From: an uncultured Methylococcaceae bacterium
GTDB lineage: Bacteria; Pseudomonadota; Gammaproteobacteria; Methylococcales; Methylomonadaceae
Direction of reading: 5' to 3'
DNA length: 64,000 bases
Assembly (NCBI GenBank): GCA_903928685.1
Contig: CAIYRS010000115.1
Location: forward strand, 1-64,000
How positions within the stretch are numbered: position 1 is the first letter of the stretch; every line of letters begins with the position of its first letter. Made by a program: the position numbers and the translations under genes. This document shows, piece after piece, positions 38,275 to 46,683 of the stretch. A model generated the notes under the pieces. The model made no database searches. It saw nothing but the letters and a program-made list of their open reading frames with translations, and had not been told where the DNA came from.

Positions 38275-40293
38275 ATGACCAATAGAAAAATCCTCGTCAC
38301 CAGCGCGTTACCTTACGCCAACGGCCCAATCCACTTAGGCCATCTTGTTGAATACATCCAAACCGACATCTGGGTACGCTTCCAAAAACAACGTGGTTTG
38401 GCGTGCTATTACGTTTGCGCCGACGATACCCACGGCACGCCGATTATGCTCCGCGCCGATAAAGAAGGCATTACGCCTGAAACCTTAATCGCTAAAGTCT
38501 GGGAACAGCATTTTGCCGATTTTAGTGATTTCGGGGTTGCATTCGACAATTACCACAGCACACATTCGGAAGAAAACAAACAATTGTCCGCAATGGTTTA
38601 TACGCGTTTGCGCGATGGCGGGCATATCAGCTCGCGCACCATTACCCAAGCTTACGATCCGGTAAAAGAAATGTTTTTGCCAGACCGCTTCATTAAAGGC
38701 GATTGCCCAAAATGCGGTGCTAAAGATCAATATGGCGATAACTGCGAAGTTTGCGGCGCGACTTATTCACCGACCGAATTAAAAAATGCGGTATCTGCCA
38801 TTTCTGGCGAAAAACCCATCGCCAAAGATTCTGAGCATTACTTTTTTGATCTCAGTGATTTTGCCGAACAGCTGGCAGCGTGGATTAACGCCGACCATTT
38901 ACAACCGGAAGTCGCCAATAAAATGGCTGAATGGTTACAAAGTGGTTTACAGCAATGGGATATTTCCCGCGATGCGCCGTATTTTGGTTTTGAAATCCCC
39001 GATGCGCCCGGCAAATATTTTTATGTGTGGCTGGATGCGCCGATAGGCTATATGGCGAGCTTTAAAAACCTTTGCGCTAAAAACGGCTTGGATTTTGACG
39101 AGTTTTGGCAAAAAGACAGCAGCACCGAGCTGTACCATTTTATTGGTAAAGACATCATTTATTTCCACGCCTTATTCTGGCCTGCGATGCTGACGGGCGC
39201 GAATTTACGCACCCCGACAGCGATTTTTGCCCACGGCTTTTTAACCGTCAATGGCGAAAAAATGTCCAAATCCCGTGGTACGTTTATCACCGCGCGTACC
39301 TATCTGGAACATTTAAACCCCGAATATCTGCGTTATTATTTCGCCGCCAAACTCAGCGCAGGCATTGATGATATTGATTTGAATTTTGACGATTTCAGCC
39401 AGCGGGTTAATTCCGATTTGGTCGGCAAAGTGGTCAATATCGCTAGCCGTTGCAGTGGTTTTATTGCGAAACGATTTGACGGTATGTTGTCTGCTCAGTG
39501 TGTGGAAACGGAACTGTTTCAGCAATTTATCTCAGCAGCACCTGTTATCGCCGACTTTTATGAAAGCCGTGAGTTTGGGAAGGCAATGCGGGAAATCATG
39601 GCCTTAGCCGATAAAGCCAATGCCTATATTGACGATAAAAAACCGTGGTTACTGGCAAAACAAGAAGGCGAAGAGCAAGCCTTGCAAGATGTTTGTAGCG
39701 TGGGCATCAACTTGTTCCGTTTGTTGGTCGCTTATTTGAAACCGGTATTGCCAGCGTTGGCACAACAAGCGCAAGTGTTTTTTAACGATGAAATCAGCTC
39801 ATGGGTTGATAGTTTGCAACCGTTGTTGAACCATAAAATCAACGAATTTAAACCGCTGATGACCCGTGTGGATGCCGATAAAATCGCCGCGATTGTTGAA
39901 GCTTCCAAAGAAAATCTGGAAAAATCCGCGACTGTCGCCGCTGTAAAACAATTTGAAGCCATCGCCGATACCATTAGTTTTGACGATTTCGCCAAACTGG
40001 ATTTGCGGATCGCCAAAATCATCAAAGCCGATCATGTCGAAGGCTCGGACAAATTACTGCAATTGACCGTGGACATCGGCGATGAAACCCGCACGATATT
40101 TTCCGGCATTAAATCCGCTTATCAGCCAGAAGATTTGCAAGGCCGTTTAACTTTGGTAATCGCCAATCTAGCGCCAAGAAAAATGCGCTTTGGTGTTTCC
40201 GAAGGCATGGTGCTGGCAGCAGGCCCAGGGGATAAGGAAATATGGTTGTTGTCGCCGGATTCTGGGGCAGTAGCTGGTATGCGGGTGAAGTGA
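38275..40293 (+). CDS. metG: Methionyl-tRNA synthetase
   Basis: Class I synthetase. The HIGH-type motif is [14 protein letters not shown], the zinc knuckle is [18 protein letters not shown] and KMSKS is intact (KMSKSRGTF). The C-terminus carries an EMAP/Trbp111-like tRNA-binding domain ([24 protein letters not shown]). 672 residues is the long, two-part form. An RnfB-like ferredoxin gene follows after a repeat element. Confidence 0.98.
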   Translation: MTNRKILVTSALPYANGPIHLGHLVEYIQTDIWVRFQKQRGLACYYVCADDTHGTPIMLRADKEGITPETLIAKVWEQHFADFSDFGVAFDNYHSTHSEENKQLSAMVYTRLRDGGHISSRTITQAYDPVKEMFLPDRFIKGDCPKCGAKDQYGDNCEVCGATYSPTELKNAVSAISGEKPIAKDSEHYFFDLSDFAEQLAAWINADHLQPEVANKMAEWLQSGLQQWDISRDAPYFGFEIPDAPGKYFYVWLDAPIGYMASFKNLCAKNGLDFDEFWQKDSSTELYHFIGKDIIYFHALFWPAMLTGANLRTPTAIFAHGFLTVNGEKMSKSRGTFITARTYLEHLNPEYLRYYFAAKLSAGIDDIDLNFDDFSQRVNSDLVGKVVNIASRCSGFIAKRFDGMLSAQCVETELFQQFISAAPVIADFYESREFGKAMREIMALADKANAYIDDKKPWLLAKQEGEEQALQDVCSVGINLFRLLVAYLKPVLPALAQQAQVFFNDEISSWVDSLQPLLNHKINEFKPLMTRVDADKIAAIVEASKENLEKSATVAAVKQFEAIADTISFDDFAKLDLRIAKIIKADHVEGSDKLLQLTVDIGDETRTIFSGIKSAYQPEDLQGRLTLVIANLAPRKMRFGVSEGMVLAAGPGDKEIWLLSPDSGAVAGMRVK

Positions 40294-40345
40294 TTTTAGT
40301 GCATCAATATTTAGTAACTAACGATGCCTAATGCAAATTAATAAT

Positions 40346-40637
40346 GAATCGCTACCGCGATGTTTTTTAAATCGGGTTCTCGCACCCGAAGGCGAGCTAC
40401 TTTCTTTTGCGCCGCCAAAAGCAAGTAGCCAAAGAAAAGGCGGCCCGATCGCCGCTCATGTCTTGCGCTCCTCGCACTTGTGCCCTGTGGGGTATTTTTC
40501 GGGGGACGGCAAAAGGGGCTTCCTGCCCCTTTGCCGCCGTGCGGCTTCCCTGCCGCACCCCTTCGGGCTATTCCCGACAAATACTCCGGTGCTCGACGCG
40601 GCAAACGGGAGAAAAGCGCGTTACTGCGTAACACCAG
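40346..40637 (-). repeat. Dispersed repeat A, copy 2 (full length, reverse orientation)
   Basis: The reverse complement of this region matches 59503-59785 along its whole length and 1-178 in its right part. One end is the palindrome-like GTTACGCAGTAACG, the other holds GGGTGCGAGAACCCGATT followed by an ATCGCG stem. It contains several strong hairpins and an ORF (plus strand 40407-40631) whose first 14 residues, MRRQKQVAKEKAAR, are the same as in copy 3. It sits between metG and the ferredoxin gene. Confidence 0.88.
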
Positions 40638-40650
40638 CTAGCAGTGTGAA

Positions 40651-41205
40651 ATGATGACAGTATCTGAACAAATCAATGCTTTATTGCCGCAAACCCAATG
40701 CGGTCAGTGCAGTTATAAAGGTTGCCGTCCTTATGCGGAGGCGATTGCCGAAGGTAATGCGGATATAAACCAATGTCCGCCAGGTGGTGACGACGGCATT
40801 CATGCTTTGGCGGCATTTTTGGATGTGCCGTTTAAGCCGTTGAATCCAGCATTTGGCGTGCATAAACCAAGGCAAGTGGCGTTTATTATTGAGCAAGATT
40901 GTATCGGTTGCGTGAAGTGCCTTGCTGCTTGTCCAGTCGATGCCATTATCGGTGCCGCTAAGTTTATGCACACGGTAATCGCCGATGAATGCACGGGCTG
41001 TGAATTGTGCATTGCGCCTTGTCCGGTAGATTGCATAGTCATGGAAGCTGCTGATGAATTAGATGTGCTGGCTAAACGAGAAAAAGCCGATTTTGCCAAA
41101 CGCCGTTTTGAAGCTAGGGAATTGCGTAAATTACAGGAAGCGGCAGAAAAAGCAGAACGCGCTAGGTTGAAAAAAGCGGCTTTGCTGCAAAAGCAATCGG
41201 TGTGA
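40651..41205 (+). CDS. RnfB/RsxB-like ferredoxin
   Basis: Iron-sulfur protein of 184 residues resembling the electron-transport complex subunit RnfB but without the N-terminal membrane helix. An N-terminal [4Fe-4S] motif of the RnfB type (CGQCSYKGC then CPPGG) is followed by two ferredoxin clusters, [12 protein letters not shown] and [12 protein letters not shown]. The C-terminus is a charged helix (about 140-180). In many gammaproteobacteria this gene follows metG, as here. The ATG at 40651 or 40654 could be used. The other rnf genes are not in the window. Confidence 0.9.
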   Translation: MMTVSEQINALLPQTQCGQCSYKGCRPYAEAIAEGNADINQCPPGGDDGIHALAAFLDVPFKPLNPAFGVHKPRQVAFIIEQDCIGCVKCLAACPVDAIIGAAKFMHTVIADECTGCELCIAPCPVDCIVMEAADELDVLAKREKADFAKRRFEARELRKLQEAAEKAERARLKKAALLQKQSV

Positions 41206-41227
41206 GGTATTTAAGAATTTTATTTTT

Positions 41228-41427
41228 CCACGAAAAACACGAAAAGCACGAAAAAGTCTTAAGGATTTTGTCGGTATCAACTTCACGATGATAAGACCTT
41301 TTAGGTTTTAAAAACCTGAACGGCCTGTGGTTTGGGTGATGAGTTCAATCTGTAATTGGAGCAAAAACCGCCAGCATAAGTTAGCAAGCAATAGAAAAAC
41401 TTTTCGTGCTTTTCGTGTTTTTCGTGG
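41228..41427. repeat. Dispersed repeat B (CACGAAAA type), copy 2
   Basis: Inverted ends: CCACGAAAAACACGAAAAG on the left (arm 41228-41257) and its complement on the right (arm 41399-41427), differing by one indel. The ends are built of CACGAAAA-like units. About 140 bases lie between the arms with no ORF. It fills the gap between the ferredoxin gene and efpL; copy 1 is at 23046-23193. Confidence 0.8.
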
Positions 41428-41459
41428 ACATATTTCAATACTTACAATGAGGAATAAGT

Positions 41460-42026
41460 GTGGCTAAAGCGAGTGATTTAAAACGGGGCATGGTGGTGGA
41501 TATTGACGGTGTGCCGCATATTGTTAAAAACGTCGATGTTAAAAGCCCATCTTCGCGTGGCGGGACAACCTTGTATAAAGTCCGTTTCACCAATATGAAA
41601 ACCGGGTTGAAGCTCGATGAGTCGCTAAAAGGCGAGGATATGTTTAGGGATGCGGAATTGGTTCGTGCCAAGGTACAGTATTCTTACAAAGACGATAATA
41701 ATTATGTGTTTATGAATTCCGAAGATTACAGCCAATATACCTTGTCGGCTGAAGATTTGGAGGGGCAGACCGAGTATCTGACCGAAAGCTTGGAAGGTAT
41801 TGTGGTGTTGTTGATTGACGATGCGCCATTAGGGATTGAGTTGCCGTCAACCGTGGTATTGGAAATTATTGAAACACCGCCGACAATTAAAGGCTCTGGG
41901 GCAACCGCACGGACGAAAACGGCAAAGCTATCAACGGGATTGGAAGTGCAAGTCCCTGAATATCTGGAAACAGGTGAGTTGATAAAAGTGCATACTGAAA
42001 CCGGAAAGTTTTCTTCGCGTGCTTAA
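41460..42026 (+). CDS. yeiP: Elongation factor P-like protein EfpL (YeiP)
   Basis: EF-P paralogue that helps ribosomes past proline-rich stretches. Three beta-barrel domains over 188 residues. The loop SPSSRGGTTLYK carries Arg33 where EF-P has the modified lysine, the hallmark of the YeiP/EfpL group. The C-terminal signature GLEVQVPEYLETGELIKVHTETG is split across residues 160-183. The start codon is GTG with GAGGA upstream. Seven bases separate it from rlmG. Confidence 0.93.
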   Translation: MAKASDLKRGMVVDIDGVPHIVKNVDVKSPSSRGGTTLYKVRFTNMKTGLKLDESLKGEDMFRDAELVRAKVQYSYKDDNNYVFMNSEDYSQYTLSAEDLEGQTEYLTESLEGIVVLLIDDAPLGIELPSTVVLEIIETPPTIKGSGATARTKTAKLSTGLEVQVPEYLETGELIKVHTETGKFSSRA

Positions 42027-42032
42027 CACGAG

Positions 42033-43175
42033 ATGACCGAGCAGTTGCTTGAAGTCCCGCAAGGGCAATTTATGCTGCGGCGTTTGCCGGAGCGACCTAG
42101 GGAGTTGTTACAGGCTTGGGATGCTGCCGACGAATATCTGTTGGCGCATGTGGCTGCCGCTAAACCTGCTGATAACGCCAGTATTTTGGTTGTCAATGAT
42201 ACTTTTGGCGCGTTGGCGGTGGCCTTAAGCCGTTATCAATTGCAGGCTTGGTCGGATTCATTTTTGTCCCAGCAAGCAACCCGCTTAAATTTGCAAGCCA
42301 ACCAATTGCCGATAGAGCAAGTAACGCTGGTCAATAGCCTAGCCATGCCAGCAGCACCATTCGATTGGGTGCTGATTAAAGCGCCAAAAACGCTGGCATT
42401 GCTGGAATATCAGTTGTTGCAGTTACGGCCTTATTTGTCAGCTAATACCCAGATTGTGGTTGCGGGCATGGTAAAGGCGTTGTCGTCTTCGGTTTGGACG
42501 CTTTTGGCGCGGCTTATCGGTACAACCAGTACGTCGTTGGCGAAAAAAAAGGCTAGATTGATTTTTGCCCAGCTGGATTCAAATTTAATTACGCCCGCGA
42601 ATCCTTATCCTATTTGCTATACGCTAGAAAATACCGCTTACCGAATCGCCAATCATGCCAATGTGTTTTCACGGGATAGTTTGGATATAGGCACGCGGTT
42701 TTTTTTGCAGCATTTACCCGCTAGCAATTTGCCGCTAGATGTCATTGATTTAGGTTGCGGTAACGGCGTGGTTGGTTTGATGGCGGCGGTCAGCAATCCA
42801 GCGGCGGCGGTGCATTTTGTCGATGAGTCGTTTATGGCGGTTGCTTCTGCACAAGAGAATTTCCACGCGGCATTTGCGGATACGCGGCAGGCAACATTTG
42901 TCGTCGGCGATGGTTTAACTGGGTTTACTTCAGCATCAGCGGATTTGATTTTATGCAATCCGCCATTTCATCAGCACAATACGGTCGGCGATCAGCTCGC
43001 ACAGAGTATGTTCAGGGAATCACTGCGGGTATTGCGTAACGGCGGGGAATTATGGGTAGTTGGCAATCGCCATTTGGATTACCACGCTAATTTGAAGCGC
43101 TTATTTAAAAATTGTACTTTGGTGGCTAGTAATGCCAAGTTTGTCGTGCTTAAGGCAAGGCTTATCAGACAATGA
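42033..43175 (+). CDS. rlmG: 23S rRNA (guanine-1835-N2)-methyltransferase RlmG
   Basis: RNA methyltransferase with an inactive N-terminal methyltransferase-like half and a catalytic C-terminal half. The SAM site IDLGCGNGVVGLMAA is near residue 238, and the N2-guanine motif is LCNPPFHQHNTVGDQ; GGELWVVGNRHLDYH and ASNAKFVVLKA match RlmG rather than the shorter RsmC. 380 residues. It follows efpL closely, so both translation genes are probably cotranscribed. Confidence 0.93.
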   Translation: MTEQLLEVPQGQFMLRRLPERPRELLQAWDAADEYLLAHVAAAKPADNASILVVNDTFGALAVALSRYQLQAWSDSFLSQQATRLNLQANQLPIEQVTLVNSLAMPAAPFDWVLIKAPKTLALLEYQLLQLRPYLSANTQIVVAGMVKALSSSVWTLLARLIGTTSTSLAKKKARLIFAQLDSNLITPANPYPICYTLENTAYRIANHANVFSRDSLDIGTRFFLQHLPASNLPLDVIDLGCGNGVVGLMAAVSNPAAAVHFVDESFMAVASAQENFHAAFADTRQATFVVGDGLTGFTSASADLILCNPPFHQHNTVGDQLAQSMFRESLRVLRNGGELWVVGNRHLDYHANLKRLFKNCTLVASNAKFVVLKARLIRQ

Positions 43176-43192
43176 AAATGCGGGTGCTAGAT

Positions 43193-43227
43193 AAAACAAA
43201 ACCTAAAAGCATGATTGCTTTTAGGTT
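43193..43227 (-). terminator. Terminator of the cold-shock gene
   Basis: AACCTAAAAGC and GCTTTTAGGTT form an 11-bp stem (43200-43210 with 43217-43227). On the minus strand it is followed by TTGTTTT, fitting the cold-shock gene that ends at 43246. It may also end the convergent rlmG transcript. Confidence 0.82.
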
Positions 43228-43245
43228 CTGTTAATTTCTGGGGTA

Positions 43246-43455
43246 TTACGCAGGGGTTACATTTTCAGCTTGCGGGCCTTTTTGACCTTGAGTCACCTGC
43301 ATGGTAACTTTTTGGCCTTCGCGCAGGGTTTTGCGACCAGTGCCGTTAATTGCGCTGTGGTGGACGAAAACATCTTTGCCACCTTCTTGCTCAATAAATC
43401 CAAAACCTTTTTCATCATTGAACCACTTAACGGTACCTACAACTTGATCTGACAT
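43246..43455 (-). CDS. Cold shock protein, CspA family
   Basis: A 69-residue single cold-shock domain, a nucleic-acid chaperone. RNP1 KGFGFI and RNP2 VFVHHSAI are intact, with [12 protein letters not shown] at the start and the [19 protein letters not shown] end. Starts at the ATG at 43455 with a GAGTG-rich leader; a long AT-rich 5' region follows upstream, as is usual for csp genes. Convergent with rlmG. Which csp paralogue it is cannot be told. Confidence 0.96.
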   Translation of the reverse strand: MSDQVVGTVKWFNDEKGFGFIEQEGGKDVFVHHSAINGTGRKTLREGQKVTMQVTQGQKGPQAENVTPA

Positions 43456-43727
43456 ATCACACTCTTAACTTAAAAAATCGCCAATTGGCTGGCTTACAAA
43501 TCCCAGCTTTAGAATAAAGCCGGCTTAAACTTTAACTGCAAGCCATAGTAGCACTAAAAATAAGTAAGGGGCAAAAACATTTTAGTTAGAATGAGATTAT
43601 CCCTAGGCATTTATTCTACTTGGCTTTGCTATTAGCAATTATTATCAAGCCAGCGCATTTTTACCGACAATATTTACTGCCACCCTAGTGTAAAATGATT
43701 GCCTTATTAAGTAGGGCGATCATTAAA

Positions 43728-44225
43728 ATGAGTAAACAAGAAAAAACCTTATCTATGACGGTGTTGATGACACCAGACATGGCTAACTTTGCAGGTAATG
43801 TACATGGCGGTACTTTACTGAAATTATTGGATCAGGCGGCTTATGCCTGTGCCGCAAAATATTGTAAAAATTATGTAGTTACCGCTGCGTTGGACCAGGT
43901 GTTCTTTAAGCAGAATGTCAATGTTGGCGAGTTGGTCACATTTTATGCCCGGGTTAATTATGTCGGACGCTCGTCCATGGAAATCGGCGTTAAAGTGGTT
44001 GCCGAACACTTGCGGACTTACGAAAAACGCTACACCACCTCCTGTTTTTTCACCATGGTGGCGATTGATGAAAACGGCAAATCAATAGAAGTGCCACGCC
44101 TAGAATTAGAAACCGACGCAGAAAAGCGTTTATATGCAGCAGCACAAATGCGTAAACAACTGCGCCAAGAAAGCTTGGAAAGAAGCCGCGCCCTGCAAGC
44201 AGAAATTGATGAGGATGAAATTTAA
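43728..44225 (+). CDS. Acyl-CoA thioesterase, hotdog fold
   Basis: About 165 residues with one hotdog domain of the YciA/ACOT type: MTPDMANFAGNVHGGTLLKLLDQAA, with the catalytic NxxGxxHGG-like pattern in FAGNVHGG, and VYARVNYVGR-like strand FYARVNYVGRSSMEIG. A charged helical tail follows (RKQLRQESLERSRALQ). The ATG at 43728 is preferred over 43695 because it fits the family start. Directly followed by parC with no gap. Confidence 0.93.
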   Translation: MSKQEKTLSMTVLMTPDMANFAGNVHGGTLLKLLDQAAYACAAKYCKNYVVTAALDQVFFKQNVNVGELVTFYARVNYVGRSSMEIGVKVVAEHLRTYEKRYTTSCFFTMVAIDENGKSIEVPRLELETDAEKRLYAAAQMRKQLRQESLERSRALQAEIDEDEI

Positions 44226-46457
44226 GTGCGAGTCGCAGAAAATTTTGAACAACTGCCGTTAAAGGATTTTGCCGAAAAAGCTTACTTGGATTACTCCATG
44301 TATGTGATTTTAGACCGCGCCTTGCCGCATATTGCCGACGGTCTCAAACCTGTACAGCGGCGTATTATCTACGCCATGTCAGAATTGGGTTTGACCGCCT
44401 TGGCGAAATACAAAAAATCCGCCCGTACTGTCGGTGATGTTTTAGGTAAATACCATCCGCATGGCGATTCTGCCTGTTATGAAGCCATGGTACTGATGGC
44501 GCAGAATTTCTCTTACCGCTATCCGTTGATAGACGGTCAGGGCAATTGGGGATCGCCAGACGACCCAAAATCGTTTGCCGCCATGCGTTATACCGAATCT
44601 AGGCTGACGGGTTACGCCCAAACTTTACTCAATGAATTAGGGCAGGGCACTGTCGGCTGGACAGACAATTTCGACGGCACTTTAGAAGAGCCCTCTTTAT
44701 TGCCCGCGCGTTTACCCAATCTTTTGCTCAATGGCACGATGGGGATTGCCGTGGGTATGGCGACCGATATTCCACCCCACAATCTGCGTGAAGTTGCGGC
44801 GGCCTGTATCCAACTGCTTGATGAACCGGATAGCAGCCTTGAAACCTTGATGACCCACATTAAAGGCCCGGATTACCCAACCGCCGCAGAAATCGTCACC
44901 GCTAACGAAGACATCCAAAAAATGTACCTTACCGGTGGCGGTTCGATAAAAATGCGCGCCGTTTACGAAGTGGAAGACGGCAATATTGTCATCACCGCCT
45001 TGCCGTACCAAGTGTCCGGCTCAAAACTGCAAGAACAAGTTGCCGCGCTGATGATGGCGAAAAAACTGCCCATGATTGACGACTTGCGCGATGAGTCCGA
45101 CCATGAAAATCCCACCCGCATCGTGCTGATGCCAAAATCCAAACGATTGGATGTCGATGCTGTGATGTCGCATCTGTTTGCCAGCACCGATTTAGAAAAA
45201 AGCTACCGCGTCAACATCAACATGATTGGCTTGGATGGCAGGCCGAAAGTGAAGGGCCTGCGGGAAATTTTGGTTGAATGGCTGGAATTCCGTACCGAAA
45301 CTGTGCGCCGCCGTCTGCAATACCGTTTAGATAAAGTGCTGGCAAGGTTACATATTTTGGATGGCTTATTAATCGCTTATTTGAATATAGACGAAGTCAT
45401 CGCCATCATCCGCAACGAAGAAAAACCCAAGCCAGTGTTAATGGCGCGGTTTAATTTGACCGATACCCAAGCCGAAGCCATTTTGGAATTAAAGCTGCGC
45501 CATCTCGCCAAATTGGAAGAGATGAAAATTCGCGGCGAACAAGATGAATTGGCGCAAGAACGCGACAGCCTGCAAGAAATCTTAGGCTCCAAAATCTTGC
45601 TTAACCAATTGATACGCTCTGAGCTTGCCAGTGATGCGGAAAAATTTGGTGATTCGCGCCGTTCACCGATTGTCGCCAGAGATGCCGCCCAAGCTATGGC
45701 AACCACGGCGCTCATCAGTAACGAACCGATGACGGTGATACTCTCGGAAAAAGGCTGGATTCGAGCCGCCAAAGGCCACGATATAGATGTCGCCAGTTTA
45801 AATTACCGTTCTGGCGACAGCTTTTTGGATGCCGTCAAATGCCGCTCCACGCAATCGGTCATTATCCTGGATTCTACCGGACGCGCTTATAACTCCACCG
45901 TGCATGACCTGCCTTCCGCCCGTACCCAAGGCGAGCCGTTGACAGGGCGATTGAATCCACCAGCGGGCGCGGTATTCCAGCATTTGTTAACGGGAAATGC
46001 CGAAGATTGGCATGTCTTGGTTAGCCATATCGGCTACGGTTTTCGGGTGCAATTGCAAGAATTGGCAACCAAAAACAAAGCCGGAAAAACCGTGATAACC
46101 TTAAGCGAAGGCGCAAAACTGCTAAAACCCGCTTATCTACAAAATCCTGAAGATTTATTGGCAGTGGTAACCTTACAAGGCCGATTGCTAATTTTCCCTG
46201 CCAGTGATTTACCTGCGCTATCAAAAGGCAAAGGCAATAAATTAATACAATTTACCAGCGCAGAATTGACGGCAGGTAAAGATGGCATCGTTGCCGTGGT
46301 GGCACTCACTGCCCAAAGCCAATTAAAAGTGTTATCTGGCAAACGTTTCTTAACCTTGAAAGCCGCCGATATAGCGCATTATTCCAGTACTCGCGGCAAA
46401 CGCGGCCTGCATTTACCCAAAGGATTCCAACGGGTTGATGGTTTGGTGACTGAATAA
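44226..46457 (+). CDS. parC: DNA topoisomerase IV subunit A
   Basis: Breakage-reunion subunit that unlinks replicated chromosomes. The catalytic Tyr is in [10 protein letters not shown] (about residue 120); the QRR region [15 protein letters not shown] and [16 protein letters not shown] are typical of ParC. The C-terminal beta-pinwheel follows after residue 490. 743 residues matches ParC rather than GyrA. The start is GTG with GAGGATG upstream, right after the thioesterase stop. parE is not in the window. Confidence 0.97.
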   Translation: MRVAENFEQLPLKDFAEKAYLDYSMYVILDRALPHIADGLKPVQRRIIYAMSELGLTALAKYKKSARTVGDVLGKYHPHGDSACYEAMVLMAQNFSYRYPLIDGQGNWGSPDDPKSFAAMRYTESRLTGYAQTLLNELGQGTVGWTDNFDGTLEEPSLLPARLPNLLLNGTMGIAVGMATDIPPHNLREVAAACIQLLDEPDSSLETLMTHIKGPDYPTAAEIVTANEDIQKMYLTGGGSIKMRAVYEVEDGNIVITALPYQVSGSKLQEQVAALMMAKKLPMIDDLRDESDHENPTRIVLMPKSKRLDVDAVMSHLFASTDLEKSYRVNINMIGLDGRPKVKGLREILVEWLEFRTETVRRRLQYRLDKVLARLHILDGLLIAYLNIDEVIAIIRNEEKPKPVLMARFNLTDTQAEAILELKLRHLAKLEEMKIRGEQDELAQERDSLQEILGSKILLNQLIRSELASDAEKFGDSRRSPIVARDAAQAMATTALISNEPMTVILSEKGWIRAAKGHDIDVASLNYRSGDSFLDAVKCRSTQSVIILDSTGRAYNSTVHDLPSARTQGEPLTGRLNPPAGAVFQHLLTGNAEDWHVLVSHIGYGFRVQLQELATKNKAGKTVITLSEGAKLLKPAYLQNPEDLLAVVTLQGRLLIFPASDLPALSKGKGNKLIQFTSAELTAGKDGIVAVVALTAQSQLKVLSGKRFLTLKAADIAHYSSTRGKRGLHLPKGFQRVDGLVTE

Positions 46458-46511
46458 TCTTATCTGCCATAATGCCAAGCAAAGCCTGAACAACGCTTTC
46501 TGATGGTTAAT

Positions 46512-46619
46512 GAATCGCTGAACAAAGCCTTCGACAAGCTCAGGCCGAACAGTAACTAATTGATTCCGTTCGTGCTGAGCTTGTCGAAGCATGAATGGAA
46601 TCAATTAGCTCAGCGATTC
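46512..46619. repeat. Nested cruciform repeat between parC and hpnN
   Basis: Three nested inverted pairs: GAATCGCTGA (46512-46521) with TCAGCGATTC (46610-46619); CTTCGACAAGCTCAGG-type arm (46529-46550) with its partner (46568-46589), the widespread bacterial GAGCTTGTCGAAG repeat; and TAATTGATTCC (46557-46567) with GGAATCAATTA (46597-46607), which overlap the inner loop. The pairs cannot all form at once, so alternative folds exist. No ORF inside. Confidence 0.75.
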
Positions 46620-46683
46620 CTTAATCCCACAAAATGCGTTTTTACAAGCATCCTTCTTTTTCCTATTAAATACCATAACCGTT

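Noticed and set aside
40407-40631. ORF inside repeat A as a normal gene
   Set aside because: It lies wholly in a dispersed structured repeat, has an unusual Arg/Cys/Ser-rich composition and no good ribosome site; reported as a finding rather than a CDS.
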